In this document: positions 36,570-45,953 of the stretch, in pieces
Position numbering within the stretch: the first letter of the stretch is position 1
Layout of the letters: each line of letters starts with the position of its first letter
From: Prochlorococcus sp. AG-347-J21
GTDB taxonomy: Bacteria; Cyanobacteriota; Cyanobacteriia; PCC-6307; Cyanobiaceae
DNA length: 64,000 bases
Reading direction: 5' to 3'
NCBI GenBank assembly: GCA_003281455.1
Contig: QCBX01000003.1
Coordinates: 1 to 64,000 of the forward strand
Notes under the pieces: generated by a model
Told to the model about the DNA's origin: nothing
Databases searched by the model: none
The model's input: only the letters and a program-made list of their open reading frames with translations
Position numbers and translations under genes: made by a program

Positions 36570-36821
36570 TTAGTTTCCCCAAAAAGGGTCTGTTGTAAGT
36601 GAAACATTTAATATTTGATCTTTTTTCCCTTTAATATTTGTTATACAAGCTCTAACAGTTTCTCCATTAACATCTATTTCACAAGCTCCGCAACTTCCAG
36701 TTAAACAACCTGTAGGGATTTCTAAGCCTACTTTTTCTGCAGTTAAAAACCAATCATCTCCTTCAGAGGCATATGTCTCTATATTATTAGGCCATGAAAT
36801 TTTAATGGATGATTTTTTCAA
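36570..36821 (-). CDS. Single-domain [2Fe-2S] ferredoxin-like protein
   Basis: An 83-residue protein with four cysteines at C39, C44, C47 and C59 (GCLTGSCGACEIDVNGE then VRAC). The CX4CX2CX11C spacing matches the N-terminal [2Fe-2S] domain of CoxS/xanthine-dehydrogenase-type proteins rather than the CX4CX2CX29C of photosynthetic ferredoxin. There is no second [2Fe-2S] domain and no molybdenum partner nearby. It overlaps the cobQ stop by 4 bp on the same strand, so the two are coupled. It may be an electron carrier of unknown partner. Confidence 0.88.
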   Translation of the reverse strand: MKKSSIKISWPNNIETYASEGDDWFLTAEKVGLEIPTGCLTGSCGACEIDVNGETVRACITNIKGKKDQILNVSLTTDPFWGN

Positions 36822-38344
36822 TTTAATAATGATGAAATATTTAAATGTTTGTTAAATTCATTCGCAAGATTATCAATAATTGATTCTCTCTTGATTTTAT
36901 AAGATCTTGTTTTTTTATCTACTGTCGGTAATTTTTTATTTTTCCTTATTACATTTATATATTGAGCTCTCCATTCATCATTTTCGAAGATGCCGTGAAG
37001 GTATGTGCCAGCAATTGTACCTCCGCCCTCGTTTTCTCTATACCAACCAAGCTCTGCATCTTTGAAAATAGGCATTATTTTTAAAGATTTTTGACTTTTG
37101 TCTAATTCTGTTATGCCATTATGTATCTCAAACCCGTTTATTTCTGAAAAGCATGGCCATATTGAATTGGAGTAAGTTTGACGTGTTATTTTTTGTGCGA
37201 GGAAGGTTGTTTTTAGTGGGAGTAATCCAATACCTCTAATTTTTTTTTCTAAATTAGTTTTGGCACCTTCCTTTAAGAAAGGATCTTCAAGTACAGTTCC
37301 TAACATTTGTAGTCCACCACAAATTCCAATAATATTACCTTTATTTGAATATTCTCTGATGTCATCAGATAGGCCCGACTTTTCAAGAAATAGTTGATCT
37401 TTAATGGTTTGTTTACTTCCAGGAAGAATAATAAAGTCAAATTGATTTAAACTCTGTGATTTAATGACCCACTCTATTTCTATTGAATCTTCATTTTCTA
37501 AAGGATCAAAATCTGAAAAGTTGCTTATTGAGGGCAATTTTATAATTCCAATTTTCAATTCAGGATTATTCAATTGAGATTTTCTTTCAATCAAATCTAA
37601 AGAATCTTCTGGAGGAAATTTATCGTTTAGCCAAGGAATTATTCCTAAAACAGGAATCTGAGTTTTGCTCTCAATCCATTTTTTCCCCTCCTCGAATAAT
37701 GAAAGATCTCCTCTGAATCTATTTATAATAATTCCCTTAATAAGCTTCTTTTCTTCAGGCTTCATTAATTCAAGAGTGCCAATAATTTGTGCAAATACGC
37801 CTCCCCTTTCAATATCAGCAACTAAAATGCAATTTGCATTTAAATACTTAGCAACTCTTAAATTAGTCAGATCTCTATGAATCAAATTCATCTCTACGGG
37901 ACTTCCAGCCCCTTCGATAATTAAACGGCAATTCGGATTCTGTTCGTAAATAGACTTTAAACTTTTTTTAATTACTTCCCAGCCAGGAATAAAACAATCT
38001 TGGTAGTAATTTTTGGCGGTTGTTATCCCTATGCTTTTGCCAAGGTGAATCACCTCGCTTGTTGAGTCTCCTTGTGGTTTTAATAAAATGGGATTCATCT
38101 CTACAGAGGGATTAATACCACAAGCAAAAGCTTGAAGTGCTTGTGAATATGCCATCTCTCCGCCTTCCCAATCAACCCAAGCATTGTTACTCATATTTTG
38201 TCCTTTAAAAGGTATTGGTTCTTCTCCTAAATTTTTAAGAATCCTGCAAATAGCAGTAACCGTTAACGATTTTCCTGATCCACTGGAAGTGCCTAGGACC
38301 ATTATTGGTTTCTTTATTTCATGTAATTTTGCTTCTAACTGCAT
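36818..38344 (-). CDS. cobQ: Cobyric acid synthase
   Basis: CobQ amidates four side chains of adenosylcobyrinic acid a,c-diamide using glutamine and ATP, a late step toward pseudocobalamin. The 508-residue protein has the P-loop-like GTSSGSGKS (18-26), QNMSNNAWV (45-53), and a C-terminal class I glutamine amidotransferase domain with the nucleophile Cys in GNIIGICGGLQMLG and the His in AGTYLHGIFEN. Its stop overlaps the start of the [2Fe-2S] gene. It is divergent from maf. Confidence 0.97.
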   Translation of the reverse strand: MQLEAKLHEIKKPIMVLGTSSGSGKSLTVTAICRILKNLGEEPIPFKGQNMSNNAWVDWEGGEMAYSQALQAFACGINPSVEMNPILLKPQGDSTSEVIHLGKSIGITTAKNYYQDCFIPGWEVIKKSLKSIYEQNPNCRLIIEGAGSPVEMNLIHRDLTNLRVAKYLNANCILVADIERGGVFAQIIGTLELMKPEEKKLIKGIIINRFRGDLSLFEEGKKWIESKTQIPVLGIIPWLNDKFPPEDSLDLIERKSQLNNPELKIGIIKLPSISNFSDFDPLENEDSIEIEWVIKSQSLNQFDFIILPGSKQTIKDQLFLEKSGLSDDIREYSNKGNIIGICGGLQMLGTVLEDPFLKEGAKTNLEKKIRGIGLLPLKTTFLAQKITRQTYSNSIWPCFSEINGFEIHNGITELDKSQKSLKIMPIFKDAELGWYRENEGGGTIAGTYLHGIFENDEWRAQYINVIRKNKKLPTVDKKTRSYKIKRESIIDNLANEFNKHLNISSLLN

Positions 38345-38410
38345 TAGTAATTTATATTAATTTTAAAATTTATTAATTATTAAATTGAATTATAATTTGG
38401 TAAAAAATTT

Positions 38411-39022
38411 GTGTTAATTCTAGCCTCTGCTTCTCAATCTAGAAAGAAATTACTAGAAAATTGTCAAATCGAATTTATCCAAATATCAAGTAACTTTGAT
38501 GAAACTACTATTCAAGAAAAAAATATATTTAATTTAGCTTTGGAATTATCTTTTCAAAAGGCTAATAGTTTATCTGAAAATATTCAAAACATATCGCTGC
38601 CCGAGGAATTTAACTATAGTCCTTTGGAAATACTTGGCTGCGATTCAATTTTTGAATTTAAAGGAGAAGCTTATGGAAAACCATCTAATAAAGAGGAGGC
38701 ATTTATTAGATGGAAAAAAATGTCTGGAGAATTTGGATTTTTACATACTGGCCATACTCTAATAATTGGGGATTTTGATTCAACTTCCAGAATTTTTAAA
38801 ATTTCTGAAATAATTAAAAAAACAGTAAGTTCAAGAGTTTATTTTTCTAATTTGGAAGATTGGGAAATCAAGAGTTATGTAGATACAAATGAACCTTTAT
38901 ATTGCGCCGGAGGATTTGCATTGGAGGGTATAGGCGGAAAATATATAGAAAAAATAGAGGGTTGTTTCAGTAATGTAATGGGTTTAAGTTTGCCATGGCT
39001 CAGAGAAAATTTATATAGATAA
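38411..39022 (+). CDS. maf: Maf-like nucleoside triphosphate pyrophosphatase
   Basis: Maf proteins hydrolyse non-canonical or UTP/TTP nucleotides to monophosphates. The 203-residue protein opens with the signature [14 protein letters not shown] (residues 4-17), then [10 protein letters not shown] with the catalytic Asp and [17 protein letters not shown]. The C-terminal [13 protein letters not shown] is family-typical. The start is GTG at 38411. It converges with psbC across a shared terminator. Confidence 0.93.
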   Translation: MLILASASQSRKKLLENCQIEFIQISSNFDETTIQEKNIFNLALELSFQKANSLSENIQNISLPEEFNYSPLEILGCDSIFEFKGEAYGKPSNKEEAFIRWKKMSGEFGFLHTGHTLIIGDFDSTSRIFKISEIIKKTVSSRVYFSNLEDWEIKSYVDTNEPLYCAGGFALEGIGGKYIEKIEGCFSNVMGLSLPWLRENLYR

Positions 39023-39036
39023 TAAAATTGAGCAAT

Positions 39037-39069
39037 AAAAAACCCTATCCAAAGATAGGGTTTTTTTTT
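39037..39069. terminator. Bidirectional terminator between maf and psbC
   Basis: The stem AACCCTATC-CAAA-GATAGGGTT has an A run on one side and nine T residues on the other, so it can terminate transcripts from both the maf (+) and psbDC (-) directions. Confidence 0.93.
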
Positions 39070-39079
39070 GAGATAGAAA

Positions 39080-40462
39080 TTAATCTAAATCAGGCATTTC
39101 TAGAGCTGGTTCACTCTTTCTGTCGATTCCTTTTTCGAAACCAGCAGCGGCTGCTCTAGCACGTCCAGCATGCCAAAGATGACCGATGAATGTAAACCAT
39201 CCTAGGAAGAATTGAGCTGCGGCTAACCATTGTCTTAAGTTAACGAAGTTAACAGCATTAGGCTCTGTAATGATTCCACCAACAGAGTTGATAGAAGCGT
39301 TAGGAGCATGAGTCATATATTCAGCAGCTCTTCTTACCTGCCAAGGCTGAATATCATTTTGGATTTTCTCGAGGCTTAATCCGTTAGGTCCTCTTAAAGG
39401 CTCTAACCATGGACCTCTGAAATCCCAAAATCTCATTGTTTCACCACCAAATATAATTTCACCAGTAGGAGATCTCATGAGATACTTACCTAAACCAGTA
39501 GGACCCATTGTTGAACCTACGTTAGCACCAATTCTTTGGTCTCTCACTAGGAAAGTAAAGCTTTGGGCCTGTGAAGCTTCAGCATTTGTTGGACCGTAAA
39601 ATTCTGAAGGGTAAGCAGTATTATTAAACCAGATGAATGTTGAAGCAATAAAACTTGCTACACAAATACCACCAAGAGCGTAACTTAGTAGTCCTTCTCC
39701 ATTCCAGATGAATGCTCTTCTTGCCCATCCAAAAGGTTTGGTAAAGATATGGAATATACCTCCAATAATTGCAGTTATACCCACATAGACATGTCCACCA
39801 ACAATGTCTTCAATAGAGTTAACACCGATTATTGAACCTGCGCCTCCCCATGGAGATCTAAATAGATAACCAAGAATAACTCTTGGGTCTAAAGTTGGAT
39901 TAACAAGTCTGACTTCACCACCACCAGGTGCCCATGTGTCATATGCACCGCCGATAAAACACCAGTTTACTGACCATGCTAATGCACCTACACCTAGAAC
40001 AATCAAATGATATCCGAGGATATTTGTCATTTGATTTTTATCTCTCCAATCAGTTGAGAAAAATGGAAAATCTTCTTCTAGTTTTTCTGGGCCTGCTAAT
40101 GAATGGTAAATACCTCCAAAACCAAGAACAGCAGAAGCTATTAAGTGAACCACGCCTGCCTGGAAGAAAGGCATGATATCGGTAACTTCACCACCAGGGC
40201 CTATTCCATAACCAAACATTGCAACATGTGGCATACAGATTAAACCTTGCTCCCACATTGGTTTATCAAAAGTAAAATGATTAACCTCAAAGAGCATCAT
40301 TGCTCCAGCCCAAAAGACTATCAGTCCAGAGTGAGCAATGTGAGCTCCTAATAAACGTCCAGATAAATTGATTAATCTAGCGTTGCCTACATACCAGGCA
40401 TAACCAGTTTCCTCAATACTTTGGTTTGGAGCTCTTAATAAATTATTAAAGGGCGTTTCCAC
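39080..40462 (-). CDS. psbC: Photosystem II CP43 core antenna protein
   Basis: CP43 binds chlorophyll a-type pigments beside D1 and contributes a ligand to the Mn cluster. The 460-residue protein has six membrane helices and the large lumenal loop E between helices V and VI that includes [19 protein letters not shown] and [12 protein letters not shown]. The final segments are [20 protein letters not shown] and [11 protein letters not shown] chose the GTG at 40462 ([14 protein letters not shown]) over the ATG at 40489, because a perfect GAGGAGG lies 9 nt before the GTG. It overlaps psbD by 17 bp. Confidence 0.98.
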   Translation of the reverse strand: METPFNNLLRAPNQSIEETGYAWYVGNARLINLSGRLLGAHIAHSGLIVFWAGAMMLFEVNHFTFDKPMWEQGLICMPHVAMFGYGIGPGGEVTDIMPFFQAGVVHLIASAVLGFGGIYHSLAGPEKLEEDFPFFSTDWRDKNQMTNILGYHLIVLGVGALAWSVNWCFIGGAYDTWAPGGGEVRLVNPTLDPRVILGYLFRSPWGGAGSIIGVNSIEDIVGGHVYVGITAIIGGIFHIFTKPFGWARRAFIWNGEGLLSYALGGICVASFIASTFIWFNNTAYPSEFYGPTNAEASQAQSFTFLVRDQRIGANVGSTMGPTGLGKYLMRSPTGEIIFGGETMRFWDFRGPWLEPLRGPNGLSLEKIQNDIQPWQVRRAAEYMTHAPNASINSVGGIITEPNAVNFVNLRQWLAAAQFFLGWFTFIGHLWHAGRARAAAAGFEKGIDRKSEPALEMPDLD

Positions 40463-41522
40463 GTGGAAGAACCTCCTCAGGGAATACAAAGTTTTCGTGT
40501 GGTTGATCCACAGAAGACATCCATGCTCGCATACCTTCGTTCAAAAGTATATTTTTTGTATAGAAAGTTTCAAATTCTGGATCTTCTGCTGCACGGATTT
40601 CTTGGCTTACGAAGTCATAAGCTCTCAAGTTTAGTGCTAAGCCGACAATACCTATTGAAGATGTCCACATACCCATTACAGGTACAAATAGCATTAAGAA
40701 ATGTAAGAAACGCTTGTTTGAGAAAGCAATACCGAAGATTTGACTCCAGAATCTATTCGCTGTAATCATTGAATAGGTTTCTTCTTCTTGAGTTGGGTCA
40801 AAAGCTCTAAATGTCGAACTTTGAACCTTACCATCTGTATAAATACTTGTATCTTCATACAAAGTGTTTTGTACTGTAGCTCCATGGATAGCGCAAAGTA
40901 GAGCACCACCAAGAATTCCAGCGACTCCCATCATGTGGAATGGGTTTAAAGTAATATTGTGAAAACCTTGAATGAACAGGATATAACGGAAGATTGCTGC
41001 AACACCAAATGAAGGTGCGAAGAACCAACTATGCTGTCCTAAAGGATAAATAAGAAAAATACTTGTGAATACTGCAATTACAGCTGAGAAAGCTAATGCG
41101 TTGTATGGTCTAATGCCAACAAGGCCAGCAATTTCAAACTGACGAAGCATAAAACCAATAAGGCCAAATACTCCATGTAATGCAACGAAGTTCCAAAGAC
41201 CACCAAGTTGTAGCCATCTTACGAAACTACCTTGGGCTTCAGGACCCCATAAAAATAGAAGACTGTGTCCCATGGCATCACCAGGGGTACTTACAGCTGC
41301 TGTTAAAAAGTTACAACCTTCAAGGTATGAGCTTGCAACTCCGTGTGTGTACCAAGAGGTAACAAATGTTGTTCCGACAAACCAACCGCCTATAGCAAGA
41401 TATGCACAAGGAAGTAGAAGTAATCCGGACCAACCAATAAATACAAAGCGGTCGCGCTTCAACCAATCATCGAGGACATCAAACCATCCTCTTTGTGGGG
41501 CGCTACCAACTGCGATCGTCAT
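40446..41522 (-). CDS. psbD: Photosystem II D2 reaction-centre protein
   Basis: D2 forms the PSII reaction-centre heterodimer with D1 and holds QA and the accessory Tyr-D. The 358-residue protein has five membrane helices. Recognisable segments include [20 protein letters not shown], the [15 protein letters not shown] region, [20 protein letters not shown] with the chlorophyll/iron-ligand His, and the C-terminal [20 protein letters not shown]. It is followed by an overlapping psbC, the arrangement conserved from cyanobacteria to plastids. Confidence 0.99.
   Translation of the reverse strand: MTIAVGSAPQRGWFDVLDDWLKRDRFVFIGWSGLLLLPCAYLAIGGWFVGTTFVTSWYTHGVASSYLEGCNFLTAAVSTPGDAMGHSLLFLWGPEAQGSFVRWLQLGGLWNFVALHGVFGLIGFMLRQFEIAGLVGIRPYNALAFSAVIAVFTSIFLIYPLGQHSWFFAPSFGVAAIFRYILFIQGFHNITLNPFHMMGVAGILGGALLCAIHGATVQNTLYEDTSIYTDGKVQSSTFRAFDPTQEEETYSMITANRFWSQIFGIAFSNKRFLHFLMLFVPVMGMWTSSIGIVGLALNLRAYDFVSQEIRAAEDPEFETFYTKNILLNEGMRAWMSSVDQPHENFVFPEEVLPRGNAL
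40472..40478 (-). promoter_or_regulatory. psbC ribosome-binding site inside psbD
   Basis: GAGGAGG on the minus strand, 9 nt upstream of the psbC GTG and inside the psbD coding sequence. Strong Shine-Dalgarno sequences are rare in this window, and this one fixes the psbC start. Confidence 0.9.
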
Positions 41523-41704
41523 GAGAAATCGTTTTTAGCTTCGGGATACGCAGTGACTGTAACAAAGATTGAGAGTAATGTGGGGAAATATTTGAATATC
41601 TGAAATGCCTTGTAAAGCTTTCCTGACTTTTTTATTAAAAAATAGGTAAGAATACTCGCTTAGTTTGTTAAATTAGCTTAACTAGGCTCTAAAAAAAGAT
41701 AGAA

Positions 41705-42262
41705 ATGAATTCAGACCTCACGTCTTTCAATAAAATTGAACAAAAAATTGGTGGATCAAGAAAAATTTCAAATTATATTATTGGAGGAATGCTAACTATA
41801 GGAGGTATTGGTTTTCTTTTGGCCTCTATATCAAGCTACACAGGAAGGGATTTATTACCTTTAGGAAATCCTTCAACATTGTTGTTTATTCCTCAAGGAA
41901 TAATAATGGGAGCATACGGAGTAATAGCCAATTTATTAAATTTTTACTTGTGGTATTTGGTTTATATAGACTTTGGCTCAGGAACAAATTTTTTTGATAA
42001 AACATCAAAATCTGTAGAAATAAAAAGAAAAGGATTATTTAAAGATATTGAAGTCAAATTAAATTTCGATGAAATTAAATCTGTTAAGTTGGATATAAGT
42101 GAAGGGTTTAATCCTAGAAGAAGAATTGCTTTAGTATTAAAGGGTAGAAAAAAACCTCTCCCTTTAAGCGGAGCAGGAGATCTTAAACCATTGCTTCAAG
42201 TTGAAGAAGAAGGAGCTCGTCTTGCTAAATTTTTGGATGTTAATTTGGAGGGCTTAAAATAA
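41705..42262 (+). CDS. ycf4: Photosystem I assembly protein Ycf4
   Basis: Ycf4 is a thylakoid scaffold for assembling photosystem I. The 185-residue protein has two N-terminal membrane helices (about 23-45 and 65-88) with PLGNPSTLLFIPQGIIMGAYG between and within them, followed by a soluble beta domain that includes IKSVKLDISEGFNPRRRIAL and GRKKPLPLSGAGDL. Length and pattern are typical. Its TAA stop (42260-42262) overlaps an ATA codon that probably starts the next gene. Confidence 0.96.
   Translation: MNSDLTSFNKIEQKIGGSRKISNYIIGGMLTIGGIGFLLASISSYTGRDLLPLGNPSTLLFIPQGIIMGAYGVIANLLNFYLWYLVYIDFGSGTNFFDKTSKSVEIKRKGLFKDIEVKLNFDEIKSVKLDISEGFNPRRRIALVLKGRKKPLPLSGAGDLKPLLQVEEEGARLAKFLDVNLEGLK
42247..42261 (+). 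promoter_or_regulatory. Shine-Dalgarno plus ATA start for the cyclophilin lipoprotein
   Basis: GGAGG at 42247-42251 inside the ycf4 tail lies 7 nt before an ATA codon (42259-42261) that overlaps the ycf4 stop as ATAA. Translation from ATA yields a complete lipoprotein signal peptide. This looks like a former ATGA overlap in which G became A. Confidence 0.65.
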
Positions 42263-42915
42263 AAAAAAAATATTTTTTAAAAACATTACTTTTTATACAG
42301 GTTTTGTTTTTAGTGCAGGCTTGTAGTTATAAAAATGAGATTGATTCAAATTATTACTGCCAGAAACTTAAATTTAGTTGTGTTGAGAGTAATAAAGTGG
42401 TTTATTTTAAAACTACAAAAGGTAATTTTGAGGTTAAATTATTTGGTAAAGATAACCCATTAACAGTATCAAACTTTCTGGAAAACATAGACAATAATAT
42501 TTATGAAAATCGAAAATTTTATAAAATAATAAATTTTCCTCAACTAAAGTTTATTCATAGTGGTATTAATCCAGAAAATAATCTTTATATTGAACGAAAA
42601 CAAAACCTGAATAAGAAAATTCCATCAATACCTTTAGAAGTGAAATTCAAAGAAGAAATTAAACCAAGGTATAACTATGAAATAAAAAATCCTAATGAAA
42701 TTGAAAATTTAGTTAATACTTTTGAGAGTGGTTCAATCGCTATGGTTAAAAGCGGAAAGAATAAGTCTTCATCTACTGAATTTTTTTTTGTAACTAGTAA
42801 GATCCCAGAACTAGATGGAAGATATTCTATTTTTGGAAGGATTATTAAAGGATTAGATGTACTCAAAAAAATAAGTAAAGAAGACTATATCAAAGCAATC
42901 CAGATATCTAATTAA
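42259..42915 (+). CDS. Cyclophilin-type peptidyl-prolyl isomerase, lipoprotein, probable ATA start
   Basis: From ATA the protein is 218 residues and begins [20 protein letters not shown] followed by Cys22, a clear lipoprotein signal. The first standard start in frame is a TTG at 42304, which would cut the signal to a few residues. The rest follows the cyclophilin fold: [59 protein letters not shown] and [15 protein letters not shown]. The catalytic FHR Arg is Lys here (FYK), and QGGD is HSGI, so isomerase activity may be reduced. It overlaps the convergent ilvH by 4 bp. Confidence 0.82.
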   Translation: MKKKYFLKTLLFIQVLFLVQACSYKNEIDSNYYCQKLKFSCVESNKVVYFKTTKGNFEVKLFGKDNPLTVSNFLENIDNNIYENRKFYKIINFPQLKFIHSGINPENNLYIERKQNLNKKIPSIPLEVKFKEEIKPRYNYEIKNPNEIENLVNTFESGSIAMVKSGKNKSSSTEFFFVTSKIPELDGRYSIFGRIIKGLDVLKKISKEDYIKAIQISN

Positions 42916-43436
42916 ATTTCTAGAGAATATTTGTTTATTTTTAACATTTCTGTATTAACTCCTGAAGAGCGTTTAAGAGCTACCTTACCAGTCCTCGCTA
43001 TTTCAAGGATGCCGTATGGCTCGAGTAATTTTTCTAGAGCAACTAACTTCCCAGGATCTCCAACCACCTCGAGAGTTAAGGCCATATCTGATACATCAAC
43101 AACTTTTGCACGAAAAATCTGTACTATATCAAGGATATTACTCCTAGTATCTTCTTTCGATGAAACTTTTAGTAACATCAATTCCCTTTCAACAGCTGCG
43201 AGATTAGTAAAATCTACAACTCCCAGAACATTAAATAACTTATTAAGTTGCTTAGTCATTTGTTGAAGAGTTTCATCATCACCCTCTACTACCATTGTTA
43301 ACCTTGAAATCCCTTTAGATTCTGCAGGTCCTACTGCGAGGCTATCTATGTTGAATCCCCTTCTAGCGAAGAGACCTGAGATTCTACTCAAGGCTCCAGA
43401 TTCATCTTCTACAAGAACTGATAATGTATGTTTCAT
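42912..43436 (-). CDS. ilvH: Acetolactate synthase small (regulatory) subunit
   Basis: IlvH confers valine feedback control on acetolactate synthase in branched-chain amino acid synthesis. The 174-residue protein has an N-terminal ACT domain ([28 protein letters not shown] at the start, read in two parts) and the C-terminal domain with [33 protein letters not shown] and [19 protein letters not shown]. Length is normal. The catalytic subunit is encoded elsewhere. It lies 3 bp downstream of the alpha/beta hydrolase gene. Confidence 0.96.
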   Translation of the reverse strand: MKHTLSVLVEDESGALSRISGLFARRGFNIDSLAVGPAESKGISRLTMVVEGDDETLQQMTKQLNKLFNVLGVVDFTNLAAVERELMLLKVSSKEDTRSNILDIVQIFRAKVVDVSDMALTLEVVGDPGKLVALEKLLEPYGILEIARTGKVALKRSSGVNTEMLKINKYSLEI

Positions 43437-43439
43437 ATT

Positions 43440-44399
43440 TTAAAAAGTTTTTAAATCTCTAATCCATTCATAAGAAATTCTATTGAATACTGAAGGGTCT
43501 TCATCATGGATACAATGCCCTGAATTGGATACTATTTTTAATTTTACCCATCTATGGAAATTTGCAATCTTTTTACCAACAAACAAAGGTATGAAATTAT
43601 CTTTTTCGCCCCAAATCAATAAAAAAGGAACTTTTTTTGAGGCGCTAAGTTTTCTCAAAAGATGAGAAGCTTTAAATTTTTCATCTCTAGAAGACATTCC
43701 AATACACATTGCTCTTAATGATCTAGCTGAAGTTCTCCTTAAAACTGGTTTTGTTACTAAATCTATTAGTTCGCGATCAATATTATCTTTTTTGAAATAG
43801 GCAGAATTTAGTCCCAGTTTAATAACCCCTAATTTATTTATTAAAAATAAAATAATCTCCAAAGGGAAAAACAAAAAAAATATTGTTATGAATCTATCTT
43901 GAAATTTCTTAAATGATGATTTTTTTGTTATGGACTTTTTATTTTCTTGAATTTGATCTGGCAAAGGTGATGCAATAACTGTTGCAATCTGATCCTCTAA
44001 TGAAACAGCACATGTTAAAGCAACTAGTGATCCAAGGGAATTGCCAATAAGAATTACTTTCCCAGAATTCTTTGGTCTTATTACCTGTGCAATAAAGTCT
44101 TTCACTTGATCACACCAAATCTCATTATTTAATTTTCCAATTTGTCTAATCCCAGGTTGATCTGAATCTCCAAATCCTATTAAATCCAAAGAATAAGAGG
44201 CAAAATTCTTGTTCGCAAAATACTCTAAATTGTTTCTCCAATGTTTTCGACTTGCTCCAAATCCATGGAGAAAGATAATTGGAATTTCATTTTCTTCGCC
44301 TGTAACACTCCAACAAATTTTAAAACCATTCCAATTCCAGTAATTAGGAATGTTTATATTTTTTTTAAAATTATTATTCATATACTCAAAAATTTTCAA
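43440..44399 (-). CDS. Alpha/beta-fold hydrolase
   Basis: A 319-residue hydrolase. The oxyanion strand is FLHGFGASRKHWRNNLEYF (about 43-61), the nucleophile elbow is LIGNSLGSLVALTCA (Gly-Asn-Ser-Leu-Gly, Ser about 124), the acid region is LLIWGEKDNFIPL, and the catalytic His is in SNSGHCIHDEDP. A lid domain lies in the middle (about 145-230). The substrate is unknown. The ATG at 44399 is used; a second ATG six codons in (MNNNFKK) is possible. It is upstream of ilvH on the same strand. Confidence 0.88.
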   Translation of the reverse strand: MKIFEYMNNNFKKNINIPNYWNWNGFKICWSVTGEENEIPIIFLHGFGASRKHWRNNLEYFANKNFASYSLDLIGFGDSDQPGIRQIGKLNNEIWCDQVKDFIAQVIRPKNSGKVILIGNSLGSLVALTCAVSLEDQIATVIASPLPDQIQENKKSITKKSSFKKFQDRFITIFFLFFPLEIILFLINKLGVIKLGLNSAYFKKDNIDRELIDLVTKPVLRRTSARSLRAMCIGMSSRDEKFKASHLLRKLSASKKVPFLLIWGEKDNFIPLFVGKKIANFHRWVKLKIVSNSGHCIHDEDPSVFNRISYEWIRDLKTF

Positions 44400-44474
44400 G
44401 ATATTTGAATTATCTACATTTTTAACAAATAAATGTATTTTGAATGTAAATTATAGTAATGATTCAATTTTACT

Positions 44475-44573
44475 ATGGCTAAAGAAATTTTTAGTATTGC
44501 AGCAGTTTTTTGGATACTGATACCGATAGGTTTAGTTGGTGGTGCTTTGTTATTAAAGTTTCAGGGAGACTGA
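44475..44573 (+). CDS. petM: Cytochrome b6f complex subunit PetM
   Basis: A 32-residue, single-helix protein: [20 protein letters not shown] followed by [12 protein letters not shown]. This is the PetM (subunit VII) pattern, a small peripheral helix of the cytochrome b6f dimer. It is too short for standard ORF cut-offs. It is on the plus strand between the hydrolase and ycf39. Confidence 0.95.
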
Positions 44574-44630
44574 TTCTCACGGATACATCACAATTTGAGT
44601 TATGGTCTTAAAGTTAAGTAAATCTTAAGT

Positions 44631-45593
44631 ATGAAGATTCTTTTAGTAGGAGCAACAGGGACACTTGGTAGACAAATAGCAAAGCAAGCTGTAGAAGAGG
44701 GACATGAAGTAAGATGCTTTGTAAGAAATCCAAGAAAATCTTCCTTTCTACAAGAATGGGGTTGTGAGCTAACAAAAGGTAATTTATTAAATTCTTCTGA
44801 TATCGAATATGCATTGCAAGATATTGAAGTAGTTATTGATGCAGCGACTAGTAGGCCAGATGATCCTAAAAGTATTTATGAAATTGACTGGGATGGAAAA
44901 CTTAACTTATTCAATGCTTGCGAATCTTTAAATGTAAAAAGGGTAATATTCCTTTCTATCCTCCTAACAGAAAAGTTTAGAAATGTTCCTTTAATGGACA
45001 TTAAATTTTGCACTGAAAAACTTCTTGAAAAATCTGATTTAGACTATACAATTTTCAAATGTGCAGCTTTTATGCAAGGAGTTATTGGTCAATTCGCAAT
45101 TCCAATCTTGGATAGTCAAGCAGTTTGGATGAGTGGGACTCCAACAAAAATTGCTTATATGAATACCCAAGATATGGCCAAAGTTGTTGTAGCAGCAGTA
45201 AATAATCCAAAAACTCACAGAACATCATTGCCATTAGTAGGCCCCAAAGCATGGGATTCAAATGAAGTTATATCTTTATGTGAAAAATTTAGTGAAAAAA
45301 AGGCGAAAATTTTTAGAGTTTCTCCCTTCCTTATTAGTGTCACTCAAAAAGTAGTTTCCTTCTTCCAAGATTCTCTTAACGTTGCTGAGCGATTGGCTTT
45401 TGCTGAAGTAACTAGTAGTGGTGAATCATTAGATGCTGACATGAGCAAAACTTACGAAATATTGGAGCTTAAAAAAGAGGATATGACCTCACTAGAGAGT
45501 TATATAAAGGAGTACTATCAACAAATACTTAAAAGATTAAGGGAAATGGAAGCAGATCTTAATATTGAAGAAAAAAAGAGATTACCTTTTTAA
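44631..45593 (+). CDS. ycf39: Ycf39, NmrA-like photosystem II assembly factor
   Basis: An atypical short-chain dehydrogenase of 320 residues. The NAD(P)-binding LLVGATGTLGRQIAKQA is at residues 4-20, followed by GHEVRCFVRNPRKSSFLQEWG and VIDAATSRPDDP. Ycf39 joins Hlip proteins in delivering chlorophyll to newly made D1. Several hli genes occur 17 kb away in this window. It lies 57 bp after petM in the same direction. Confidence 0.95.
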   Translation: MKILLVGATGTLGRQIAKQAVEEGHEVRCFVRNPRKSSFLQEWGCELTKGNLLNSSDIEYALQDIEVVIDAATSRPDDPKSIYEIDWDGKLNLFNACESLNVKRVIFLSILLTEKFRNVPLMDIKFCTEKLLEKSDLDYTIFKCAAFMQGVIGQFAIPILDSQAVWMSGTPTKIAYMNTQDMAKVVVAAVNNPKTHRTSLPLVGPKAWDSNEVISLCEKFSEKKAKIFRVSPFLISVTQKVVSFFQDSLNVAERLAFAEVTSSGESLDADMSKTYEILELKKEDMTSLESYIKEYYQQILKRLREMEADLNIEEKKRLPF

Positions 45594-45649
45594 TATTGCA
45601 ATTTTAGAATTAGATAGTATATTTGTACTATATTAAATAATGCTGGCCT

Positions 45650-45862
45650 ATGTCTGTTTCTAAGTCTAAAAACCTTGAACGAAAACTAGATAATTTTGCA
45701 AAAGAAGCAAGAAATGAATTGAATAATGTTTGCGGATCTTCATTATGGGAAAGCCTTGGGTTTGTTTTTTTTGATCAATTAGAAGATTCTGAAAAAATTG
45801 CGAAAGCAAATTTTTACTATGGACAACTTCAAATAATTAATGAAATTAAATTTTCAATTTAA
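45650..45862 (+). CDS. Small unknown protein
   Basis: A 70-residue soluble protein: MSVSKSKNLERKLDNFAKEA then RNELNNVCGSSLWESLGFVF, ending NFYYGQLQIINEIKFSI. The N-terminal half is probably a charged helix. No family is recognised. It lies between ycf39 and the IF-1-like gene in the same direction and has codon use like its neighbours. Confidence 0.65.
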   Translation: MSVSKSKNLERKLDNFAKEARNELNNVCGSSLWESLGFVFFDQLEDSEKIAKANFYYGQLQIINEIKFSI

Positions 45863-45953
45863 ATTGAATTGCATATTTTTACATATGTAATTTTTTTTAA
45901 TCAATTTTGGCCAATCTTTTTCTGATAATATGTACTTAGTAAAAGATTAATTA

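Noticed and set aside
40463-40489. ATG at 40489 as the psbC start (adds MYSLRRFFH)
   Set aside because: The strong GAGGAGG site is correctly spaced for the GTG at 40462 and lies downstream of the ATG, so it could not serve it.
41523-41704. HLR1-type element upstream of psbD
   Set aside because: Only isolated half-sites (GTTACA, TTTACAA) are visible; no two-part element with proper spacing.
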